NCBI GenBank assembly: GCA_905147135.1
Contig: LR990052.1
Location: forward strand, 17,236,200-17,300,199
Length of the DNA: 64,000 nucleotides
DNA from: Blastobasis lacticolella
Taxonomy: Eukaryota; Arthropoda; Insecta; Lepidoptera; Blastobasidae
Direction: 5' to 3'
Positions 24,861 through 34,810 of the stretch are shown here, piece by piece. The notes beneath the pieces were generated by a model, which was given only the letters and a program-made list of their open reading frames with translations, did no database searches and had not been told where the DNA came from. A program made the translations under genes and the position numbers. Positions within the stretch are counted from its first letter, which is position 1, and each line of letters begins with the position of its first letter.

Positions 24861-25639
24861 ACAAAATATAACGCCAAGTGCGTTGCAATGTTGCGTTACG
24901 CCTGAGGTGACATTTTATTCAGACGTCACGAGCCCCACTCCGAAACTTTGATACGCTTTATCTTTTATTGTATTTTATTTATTGATTTGATAAATAAAAA
25001 ATACGGGTCGTAATGTTTTTTATAATCTAACTGATGAACCAAATAGAATTTTAAAATTTTGACCCTGTCATCATCCCTTCTCTCTCCCGCGTCCTCGCAT
25101 CGTGTAGCCAGCGCCCAGCCAGCCAGTCGACTCAACAACGCTTCTCTGTAATTCCGACAGTCCAGCGGGATCACGCCATATTTTCGAACGAGATTATTCC
25201 CGCAAAATGTATGCGGTATCCCGGTATTTCGGGATTCCCGGAATCCCGGTATTGCATTCCTCAGGCGCGAGGATACTGAAGATCTGACGAAGTTAAAAAA
25301 AAGAGTAGACTCGCTTTCCTAGCAAGGATAATGATGATATGCGAGAGAGACGAACGAAATATAATATACAGCATGTGCGTAACCGTCTGGAGACTGAACT
25401 GATTACGAAATGACTTTGATATAAGTGGTTTCATGTGGTATCTACTTTTACCCCTACGTGGAAAAGGCATCTGTACAGTTCAGATTCGAGAAAATCATGT
25501 AAACACTTTCTGCCATTGTGTACATTTTAAATGGAAGACGAATGAAATGAAATAGGTACTTATTTCAATTTGGCTGTAATCAATGTAACATCAGTTTATA
25601 AATGTATCTATGTGCACGGCCTAGTTGATTACTATATAA

Positions 25640-26215
25640 TTACGCACGCACTGACTTCAATGATTTCGACTCAGTAGTTCGAAGGTCTTTCCCGTCGTCA
25701 GACGAGAGCTGCGAATCCGACAAGCCGCTGTGGTAGGAGCCGGTGCCGTCACCGGACAGCCCCGACTGGGTGTCGAACGAGGACACTGACCCAGACCCAG
25801 GGTTAGGAGAATGTATCGTCGGTGAAATCTTACGCGGTCTCCTTCTGTCTTCCTCGTCATCTCTCTCCGAGTCTGGCACAAAATGCAAAAGACTCGGAAA
25901 ATGCTTATGAAGACTTAAAAGCACGCATATGCGAATAAATAGAGGCAGAAATAAATTCTTAAATCTGTCCCATATGCTTGGGCTTGGATCTCGGAAACGT
26001 GCCGTTTTAGTGACAGATGGCTTGCCATTCAGATTTTGTTTATCTGTTTTGATGCACGAGGGTTTGGTGGAGACGTCATGGTTCGGCAAGGCGGACCGGC
26101 TATCCGCCCGCTTTACGTTCTCCGATTCGCGCGACAGCTTCGCGGGTGCTGAAGGCGTGTTTGAAGTGACAGGCGCTCTTGCCACTTGGTCGGCCTCTGT
26201 TTGAGCTAGTTCTGG
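25640..26215 (-). pseudogene. Truncated duplicate of the 31,210-32,720 gene (3' part)
   Basis: This copy corresponds to the C-terminal 190 or so codons of the minus-strand gene at 31,210 and is almost identical to it, with the frame still open to the TAA at 25,640. Its upstream end is cut exactly at the duplication junction (26,215), inside the codons for PELAQTEADQ. It therefore lacks the promoter, the first exon and more than half of the protein. No start codon context is evident except an internal ATG-like position. It is probably not expressed as a protein. Confidence 0.85.
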
Positions 26216-26337
26216 AGGACTAAGATGAAATGCCCTATGTCTGTAATTGCGCTGGCTACCTTATCTTTCAAACAAGACTCCAAACTTCAAGTATTGTTGC
26301 TTGGAGGCAGAAATATCCTCCGGCCCGCCGGACTCCT

Positions 26338-26532
26338 CAGAGGGCCTAGTGTGAGTTCCGCTTCGATTTTACTTTACTATCGCGTTTGCGTTTACGTGAA
26401 AATTATTATGAAAAAATATATAGCGCCGCCTAGTGGTACGTAAATGAAGTTTTTTTCTTCATACTAATTTCGACGTAAACGCAAACGCGATAGTAAAGTA
26501 AAATCGAAGCGGAACTCACACTAGGCCCTCTG
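26338..26532. mobile_element. 195-bp hairpin MITE (duplicate)
   Basis: Copy of 19,768-19,962 carried by tandem duplication 2, with the same ends and length. Confidence 0.8.
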
Positions 26533-26573
26533 ACCCCTTTTCCTCGCCACGTCTAAACGCAGCCACTCCACAG

Positions 26574-26744
26574 GGCATGCACAGGATGGTGAACCTAACA
26601 GCGCCCACGGAGAACTTCCCCAACGTGTTCCCCTTCGAAAAGGGCCGCGTTGATGCCGTATTCGTCATTGGCGCCACCAACGAGACGCTGGTCACGGGAG
26701 AAGCCTACGCGTCGTTCAAGAATAGCAAGAGAAGGAACGGATAG
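26574..26744 (+). pseudogene. Orphan duplicate of the last DUF1091 exon
   Basis: An exact-length copy (56 codons plus TAG) of 20,004-20,174 with its CACAG acceptor. It carries L-to-M and I-to-V changes (GMHRMVNLTAPTENFPNVF; GRVDAV) and one silent change. No exons 1-3 were duplicated, because the breakpoint at 19,646 lies in intron 3. It could only be used as an alternative last exon of the 16,917 gene. Confidence 0.85.
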
Positions 26745-28109
26745 TATAACCTTTAGACGGAAGAACGTCGAATAACCCCAGTTTAGGAAACTTTTGGAAC
26801 TCAGTGACTTTTGGCAGGAGGTGGCACAGGGCAGAGTGGAATGGAACATCTTAGTGTCGAAGGCCAAGACTCATTTTGAGTCGTTGCCTCGACATAGTAA
26901 GTAAGTTGTAAGTGAGGGGTAGCCCCCATACCACTCTCACTGCCGAAAGCACCATTTTTCATATGGAAATTTGCAAAGTTCCGAATCTATCAAAAACGTC
27001 GTTAGGTCACAGAGGGGTTAGGTTGCGAGGCGCGAAGAGACTAGCATGTTGTTATTACAAATCAGCGCGTTATTATTAAACTACCAGAACCCAATTTACC
27101 TATAATTAAAGCTTATTTTAGGGATTTTTGACCATTAGGTATTTAAACGGTGGCATTTTAAACTTGGTTGTTCTAACTAGGTATTTTGAACAATTGGGTA
27201 TATTTATTTAAGGTATTTTCAACGTAGGGATTTAAAGCGTAGCTATTTAGATTTTCGGGTTTCTAATATGTTGCCAGTGTATTGGGTAAAATGAAATTAG
27301 GTTAAACGGATAGATGGGTAAGTTAATTGTATATAGATTTAATCGTTGGAATAGTAGTCTAGATAAAAATGATAATAAACACAACACTCAGGTTTTTCTA
27401 TTTTTGTGAAATATTCGCTACATATACTTACGAGCGTAATTTTGTGAGCTCAGACCGACTTGTCATATTTGGTTATGGAAGTTATGTATTTAACAGGATA
27501 ATGGCTAATGTATTTAATTATTCTAACTTAGCAATTCATGTTAAATTGAATTTATTTATGTGTGATTAGGCTAAGTTGTAATTAAATAATAATAAATATA
27601 AATAATGATGTTGTAAAACTACTACTATATACTTCGCTGGCTCAGCGACCCGAAGTGGGTCTCGGCCTCCGACACAAGAACTCGCCATTGGTCCCTATCC
27701 TGCGCCACTTGTTCCTAGTTCGTTATCTGGAGTTCGCGCAGCTCTTTCCGTTGTAATAAATATAAGTAATTGCAATGCTCTATTGCAATTACTTATATTA
27801 TTATGACTTACATATCTAATACTTGTTAGATAGGCAGGCCATCTTAAGGAAAAAAACCCTCTTTTAAGTTATGGCATTATTTTTTGGGGCAATTCTGTCA
27901 ATGTTAAATCTTTATTTTTAATGCAAAAGAAGTGTTTAAGAAGTATCTTCAAAATGATTAGTACAGATATTTTCCGCAATACTTTTATAGAAAAGAATAT
28001 AGGTGCTCACTGTAGCCTGCTTATATATCTTAGAAATTTGCGTTTTTATAAAAACTAATGAACGCCATTTCATTAAAAATTCATAAGTCAAAAAAAATAT
28101 ACGTAGCAA

Positions 28110-28222
28110 ATTTTTTTTATATCACTTAGGTGGCAAACAAGCTTGCGGCCTGCCTGATGGTAAGCAGTCACCGCAGCCTATGGACGTTGCAATACCAGGG
28201 GCATCACCCACGCGTAGCCGAC
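28110..28222. mobile_element. LINE-tail/SINE insertion specific to the right unit
   Basis: Starts with a T run and contains 'GCCTGCCTGATGGTAAGCAG' and 'TCACCGCAGCCTATGGACGT', a dispersed repeat also seen at 56,730-56,850 and, inverted, at 58,985-59,125. It is absent from the matching place near 21,543 in the left unit, so it inserted after the duplication. Confidence 0.75.
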
Positions 28223-28679
28223 CCCAAATACGAGCACAATCTTCAGATACCCCAAATTAATAAAACAACATTTTCAAAAAGTACTTATATCACAGGTATG
28301 AAAGCTAGATCTTAACAAATTTAAAAAAGTGGCTATTAAAAAAGTCTTGTTACGATCTCAAGGAATATTACAATGTCGATAGCATTTATATTAAATAGTT
28401 AGAAGTTTTGTTTTTGAAGTCCTTTTATTATTATAGTTATTTTAATAGATACGATAATACTAAAGTAAATTCGGTTATTAATAAGTTTATTTCATCGTTT
28501 CGTTTTTCTGTGTTGTGTGTGTAATAATAATTTGAATATTGTACACCCGAAATGGGTAAACTGCTATGGCATGTATTTGTTAACCAGTTTTTTAACAATA
28601 AATATTTACATTACTTTACTTTAAAAATCATCATTATCCTGGCGGTAAATCCGGGTTTCGCTCTCATGCGGTACTTGAG

Positions 28680-29486
28680 GGCCCGGGGTCCGCCTTCCTT
28701 CTCCTCTTGGCCCACTTCGCTCGGTCTACGGCATCCAAATTTATTATCGTTTATCTAAACCGGTTTTACGAAATAGGAGGGCTGATCCCTAAGCTCCACC
28801 CATAACCCGATGAAAGAAGGTACCTACTTACGAGAATTCGTTGCTAGTCGAACTTCAGTACCGCCACGAGTTCTAATGCCGATGGTGAAGTGAGTTTGAC
28901 CAAGGTCTTCCGCTAGATACCCTAGGAATAGTTGAACAGTTTCTGGCACCACGAGACAGTTTTTAACAGAATATGAAACCGTAATGGCCACCTTCATGGT
29001 TTCTAGTCGTAAATGCCTGTCTAGTCTAATATTAAAAAACGTCGCTGACCACCTTCCTTCTCCATCATCAGATCAACAAACTAATAACATAATATTGCAT
29101 TTTTATACATTTACATGTCTATGAATTATCTGGAAGTGGGTCAAATCCCAGGTCAGGGAAAGGTTATTCTCAGGGTCTGATGATATAATCATGTGGCGAT
29201 GAAGTTTTAAAAAGTTAATAAACAGTAGATTATTATTACGCCTACTAAAGACAATGTCTGAAGCTGGTATGGAAAATCTAATACCAAGTGTATTCACACA
29301 TATCACAATCTGAACAGCTTGGAAAGCAATTATTATCACATTATGGCAAGGATTAGATATTGGTCCTTTGCAAGGAACATGTTATTGTGAACGATCTTTA
29401 AAATTCTATTTGATCTTTTAAATACCCTTTTCAAAATTCAGAATAAATACAGTAGCAACCCTAGTGAGTTAGCAAGTTTAGGTAAT
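28680..29486. other. Extra DNA in the right unit (no gene)
   Basis: The left unit reads straight through at about 22,030; here about 800 bp intervene. The first bases (GAGGGCCCGGGGTCCGCCTT) belong to the repeat family of 8,790. The rest shows no coding signal. It is either an insertion here or a deletion from the left unit. Confidence 0.6.
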
Positions 29487-29733
29487 AATTTTCGAGGACC
29501 TTCTGTTAGTTTTCTATTTTGTAGCTGGAACCAGCATGTTGCACTTAGACCTCAGAAATCAATCGTAATAAAGACCTTATAGACCTCGTTTTTGTGGTTT
29601 TAATTTTAACTCAAATTAAACGAGCTTTTCGGTAATTTTTTTTTTTATTATCAATAGGCTTTGACCTAAAAATCTGTTTAAATTATCAAAAAAATGTTGA
29701 CACTTATTTTGTCTTTTATTACTCAAGAAGAAC

Positions 29734-30430
29734 AAGAAGACTTGGGCAAAATGCTCGATGACCTCTGTACGATGTCGAATGTCCATGTTGTGCCTACTCC
29801 AGTGACAGTTGGAGGCACTCCACTTGAAGTTGTTGACGACAACCTACCTACCGATATCTAGGACAAATAGTCCAGCTAGGTAGGTCCAATTTCGAGAAAG
29901 AGGTCAATCGACGAATCCAACTCGGTTGGGCAGCTACGCCACATATTTTCGTCCCAATTACCGCAGTGTCTCAAGACGAAGGTCTTTGACCAATGTGTGT
30001 TGCCAGTGATGACTTACGGAGCTGAAACGTGGCCACTCACTATGGGCCTTATAAGAAAGCTCACTGTTACCCAAAGGGCAATGGAAAGAGCTATGCTCGG
30101 AGTTTCTTTGCGCGATCGAGTAAGATATGAGGAGATCCGCAAGCGCACCAAGGTCACCGACATAGCTCTAAGGATTGCCAGACTGAAGTGGCAGTGGGCA
30201 GGGCACATAGCTCGAAGAACATATGGCCGATGGGGCAGTAAAGTTCTCGAGTGGCGACCACGTACCGGTAGAAACAGCGTGGGTAGGCCTCCTACAAGGT
30301 GGACCGACGACCTGGTAAGGATCGCAAGTACCAGCTGGATGCGGAAAGCACAGGACCGGTCTTTGTGGAGATCTCTGGGGGAAGCCTATGCCCAGCAGTG
30401 GGCGTCTTCTGGCTGATATGATGATGATGA
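29734..30430 (+). pseudogene. RTE-type LINE 3' fragment
   Basis: The frame includes LPVMTYGAETWPLTMGLIRK, IRKRTKVTDIALRIARLKWQ, WAGHIARRTYGRWG, and near the end GRPPTRWTDDLVRIA and WRSLGEAYAQQWASSG, followed by an ATGATGATGATAAT tail. This is the usual C-terminus of RTE-clade ORF2. The 5' part is frameshifted and deleted. Confidence 0.85.
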
Positions 30431-31209
30431 TAATTACTCAAACAAAATATAACGCCAAGTGCGTTGCAATGTTGCGTTACGCCTGAGGTGATATTTTATT
30501 CAGACGTCACGAGCCCCACTCCGAAACTTTGATACGCTTTATCTTTTATTGTATTTTATTTATGGATTTGATAAATAAAAAATAAGTGTCGATGCTTTTT
30601 ATAATCTAACTGAACCTGAACCAATCAGAATTTTAAAATGTTGACCCTGTCATCATCCCTTCTCTCTCCCGCGTCCTCGCATCGTGTAGTCAGCGCCCAG
30701 CCGGCCAGTCGACTCAACAACGCTTCTCTGTAATTCCGACAGTCCAGCGGGATCACGCAAAATTTTCGATCGAGATTATTCCCGCAAAATGTATGCGGTA
30801 TCCCGGTATTTCGGGATCCCCGGAATCCCGGTATTGCATTCCCCAGGCGCGAGGATACTAAAGACCTGACGAAGTGAGGAAAAAGTGTAGACTCGCTTTT
30901 CTAGCAAGGATAATGATGATGTGCGAGAGAAACGAACGAAATGTAATTATACAGCATGTAACCGTCTGCAGACTGAACCGATTACGAAATGACTTTGATA
31001 TCATGTGGTATCTACCTTTACCCCTACGTGAAAAAGGCATATGTACAGTTAAGATTCGAGAAAATTATGTAAACACTTTCTGCCATCGTGTACATTTTCA
31101 ATGGAAGACGAATGAAATGAAATAGGTACTTATTTCAATTTGGCTGTAATCAAAGTAACATCAGTTTATAAAAGTATCTATGTGCACGGCCTAGTTGATT
31201 ACTATATAA

Positions 31210-32720
31210 TTACGCACGCACTGACTTCAATGATTTCGACTCAGTCGTTCGAAGGTCTTTCCCGTCGTCAGACGAGAGCTGCGAATCCGACAAGCCGCTG
31301 TGGTAGGAGCCGGTGCCGTCACCGGACAGCCCCGACTGGGTGTCGAACGAGGACACTGACCCAGACCCAGGGTTAGGGGAATGTATCGTCGGTGAAATCT
31401 TACGCGGTCTCCTTCTGTCTTCCTCGTCATCTCTCTCCGAGTCTGGCACAAAATGCAAAAGACTCGGAAAATGCTTATGAAGACTTAAAAGCACGCATAT
31501 GCGAATAAATAGAGGCAGAAATAAATTCTTAAATCTGTCCCATATGCTTGGGCTTGGATCTCGGAAACGTGCCGTTTTAGTGACAGATGGCTTGCCATTC
31601 AAATTTTGTTTATCTGTTTTGATGCACGAGGGTTTGGTGGAGACGTCATGGTTCGGCAAGGCGGACCGGCTATCCGCCCGCTTTACGTTCTCCGATTCGC
31701 GCGACAGCTTCGCGGGTGCTGGAGGCGTGTTTGAAGTGACAGGCGCTCTTGCCACTTGGTCGGCCTCTGTTTGAGCGAGTTCTGGTAATATTACTTGTAT
31801 AATAATCGACTGGTCGTCACGGTTCCCTTCAACAGTGTTCACCAATTTCTGTTGATCACTTGCCGAGTGAGTGGGGTACGGTTGGTTTAAACGTATTATT
31901 TGCTCTAACTGGCCGCTTTGCAACAAAGCTTGCACGTAAGGAGGAGGTTCGCTGGCAGTGTTATAAAATGTCGGAGGCTCTGGAGTAGTGAAACTGACGG
32001 AGGAGTTTTCGTGCGAACTTTCCTCAGATTTTTCCGACGACTTTTCTAGAGCGTCCCTTGTAAGTTCCTGGTTAATAGTAGATACATCCAGACACGAGTC
32101 AATTATCTCTTTAACCGAAATCGCTACTTCAGATTTGCCAAGTTTAGCATTATCAGTTATTTCTTGTTCGCTTGGCTTTTGCAGTTCTCGGTTTGCTGAA
32201 AGAAGGGACAACCCATCCGCCTCATAATAAACAGATGAATCTTCGGAACTGAGGTCTCCAGGATCACTCCAGTCGGATGTTTTGCTAGTTTCCGATTGAT
32301 TGACGGAAACTTCATCAATGGGCTGTATGTCTTCTGACACAGTTTTCTGGCTGTCTGCGTTGCTGGACGAGCCCTCACTCTGTACTTTCAAAGCCGAATC
32401 TTGGGCACTAAACTCCTCGGAAGCTTCACACTCTGGGGGCTTTTGTATTAAGAATTGCTTTTGATCACAGAACACAGTGTTAATTTTTGCCACATCAGTG
32501 ATTGGTTCACAATCTGAAATCTGAGGAGCGCGGACGTCGCTCGTTTCGGGCGTTCGAGGGCTGCATTTAACACTCGCTGCGGTTATGCCAGGGGGTGGAG
32601 GAAGAACCTGAAAGAAATAAAATATTAGAATTAGATTAATCATTTAAACGTGTCAGCCCAATACATTATACTTTAGCGTCTTCCACTGATCTCACTCACG
32701 GTTTCTGAAACAAATAACAT
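31210..32720 (-). CDS. Unidentified Ser/Pro/Glu-rich protein, two-exon model
   Basis: The main exon is 32,607 down to 31,210 (465 codons plus TAA), opened by a TTTCTTTCAG acceptor. A short first coding exon fits at 32,720-32,700 (MLFVSET, phase 0, followed by GTGAGT, with an in-frame stop upstream), giving about 472 residues. I do not recognise the family. Visible features are LPPPPGITAAS at the N-terminus, long acidic and serine-rich stretches, a PPxY-type site (EPPPYVQALLQSG) that could bind WW-domain proteins, a hydrophobic stretch (WDRFKNLFLPLFIRICVLLS) that may be a membrane segment, and a Ser/Gly/Asp-rich tail. It is probably disordered over most of its length. The 3' part is duplicated at 25,640. 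The first exon is the least certain part. Confidence 0.65.
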
Positions 32721-33640
32721 CCTGTAAGTACCTATCTATAACACGTTGGTAAGTTTTGCAAAGAATTCGATGTCTGTCAAAAAATACAACATTACCTGAT
32801 GACATTATTACTCATTTTTATCAAATTTTGTACGATTTATGTCATGTTAATAACAAATCACTAACAAAATGATAACAAACTAACATTTAATTATTAATTT
32901 ACATTTTTATTTATTCCTATGACAAGCGTTATTATTCTTCTGGATTTGACAAATGACATACAAAGGGCAGAGAGAAGGAACTCTCTACGTTGCAAAGAGT
33001 ATTTAGGTTCTTGCCTATTTTATTGTAGGTCACACACCGGTGACCCTACTTTTAGGTGTCCAAACATGATCAATTGCAATGACTTATATGCTCGTTACCC
33101 ACTTGTATGATCCCTTAGGAAGCACGTGGCTTCGATTGAAGTGTATGCCGGACCCGAATAGGTGCCTAATAGTGCTGCCATATTAGAGTGATGCGATGTT
33201 ACATTAGAGCTACACTGGACTTACGCCACGTAATTCCATGAGACGCGAGTGACGCGACACACACGCGTCTCCGCTTTACTCTTAATGGCAGCTGATCAAC
33301 GGCGAGTCTGGTGCACTATTTTAGAAGGTCACGTATAGTGCGGAACCCATTTTGACGATAACTAAATAGGTGGTTTCCCTCTAGGTCACTGACGAGCTGG
33401 GTATTTATTATATGCTCCGTGACTTTGGAGAGTAATGAGGCAATATGGCTGTAGTTAGACGGATCTAGGAAGGCAGGCTATTTTCCATGAATACCGGACC
33501 TTCCCTAACAGTGTAGAGAAGGTCCCGTATTCGCAATAGGCGTATCAAAACCAGAGCTCACAACACACGCTTGAGCAGAGATAGTATCAGTTTGTATGTT
33601 GATTGACTCTGTATCCTCTCTATCCATCATCATCTGAGCG
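32721..33640. other. Intergenic sequence, no gene seen
   Basis: AT-rich, then repeat-like sequence; the presumed promoter side of the 31,210 gene. Short frames here look like chance. Confidence 0.5.
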
Positions 33641-33910
33641 GTCAACCCCGGCTACTGCCAGGGTCCGCTTTCCTGCTTTTCTTTATCCACTTTGCCCGAT
33701 CTTCGGCATCCTCACGTCGTAAGCCGTTGGCTCTCGCGTTCGACTCGGCGATACAATCCATCGCTTCTTAGGTCTCCCGCGGGACCTCTTTCCTGATACA
33801 GGCAGGTTTAGACACCTATTTCCCACGTATCCCTGGGGCTTGCGCAACACGTGACCATACCAGCGCAACCTTGCCTCTTCGATCTTATCCGCGATATCTC
33901 TTACGCCAAG
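33640..33910 (-). pseudogene. LINE 3'-end fragment
   Basis: The minus-strand frame reads MRWYGHVLRKPQGYVGNRC and GKRSRGRPKKRW, a common ending of insect LINE ORF2 proteins. Related debris lies at 35,410-35,500 and 43,560-43,740. Confidence 0.65.
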
Positions 33911-34079
33911 GCTGCCGCGGATGTACTCTGTATCCTCTCTATTATTATGTAATAAATATTGCTATACCCTACCAGGGTTCCATGTCTTGTACTAACATTT
34001 ATACTTAAGGACTTGTATTTACTAACACATGGAAACGCAATAAACGAATTGAAATTGAAATTGATGTTATGTAAATTCA

Positions 34080-34297
34080 CACAGCGCCATCTAACCCCAA
34101 ACTAAGCAAAGCTTGTACTATGGGTGTTAGATAACTGATATACTACGTATATACTTTTAAATACATACTTATTATAAATAGAACATCCAGACCCGTAACA
34201 GAAATTAAAATTCATCATTTCAATTTCGACCGGGAATCGAACCCGGGACCTCTTGCGTGGCAGACGGCATGTTGACCACTAAACTAGTCATGTCGTC
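34080..34297 (-). mobile_element. tRNA-derived SINE, minus orientation
   Basis: The minus strand starts GACGACATGACTAGTTTAGT and carries the B-box GGTTCGATTCC, then the same body as at 47,108. It is a SINE, not a tRNA gene: the head is followed directly by SINE body and there is no convincing cloverleaf. Confidence 0.8.
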
Positions 34298-34489
34298 AGA
34301 GTAAGTATGTCTGTTTTTTTTTTTTTTACAATGTTTTGTGGCGTTTCTATCTATACTTCTATACTCATAATATAAAAAGGAGAGACTTGATTGTTTGTCG
34401 GGTTTATTTGTTTGAAATAGATAACTCAAAAACTACTTAACCGATTTTAAACATTCTTTTAACAATAGAAAGCTATACATTATATACAG

Positions 34490-34680
34490 GGTCCGAACCC
34501 CATTGCCGTCATGTACAAATGACTCTTTTCTGAGTTACGTACAATAGTTGATCGCTAACCAATGCTCTAACGATGAGGGAATTATCCAATCTGGTCAGGC
34601 CCCTCTGTAAACAGGGTTACAGAGATCAGATGGCAGTCGCTTCACTGTAATTACATGATCTGCCAAAATGCTAGACCATG
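34490..34680 (+). mobile_element. SINE-like dispersed repeat, opposite orientation
   Basis: Contains CATTTGTACATGACGGCAAT-like order reversed relative to 8,779-9,110 ('GACTCTTTTCTGAGTTACGTAC' region and 'GATCAGATGGCAGTCGCTTCA'). It is a diverged copy without a clear tRNA head. Confidence 0.5.
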
Positions 34681-34810
34681 GTAGTGGTTAACAAAATATG
34701 CCAACCTTCAACATGGGAGAGCAACTACTCTATAGCAATTATTTATAGCACTACTAAATAATGTAATAGCACTATTAAACAGAAAACAGTAGACTATACC
34801 CAACCTGAGG

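Larger units (their letters stand above)
19646..26215 (+). repeat. Tandem duplication 2, left unit
   Basis: The unit begins AGGACTAAGATGAAATGCCC and runs to TTCTGG at 26,215, where the same start word resumes. It contains the real last exon of the second DUF1091 gene at its left end and a truncated copy of the minus-strand gene at its right end. It holds 22,290-24,308, which is missing from the right unit. Confidence 0.92.
26216..31785 (+). repeat. Tandem duplication 2, right unit
   Basis: It starts AGGACTAAGATG, as at 19,646, and runs to GAGTTCTGG at 31,785 inside the minus-strand gene. Relative to the left unit it lacks 22,290-24,308, and has extra DNA at 28,110-28,222 and 28,680-29,486. 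Confidence 0.92.

Noticed and set aside
25640..26185. Independent 181-residue gene
   Set aside because: Collinear and nearly identical with the 3' part of the 31,210 gene and cut at the duplication junction; a fragment.
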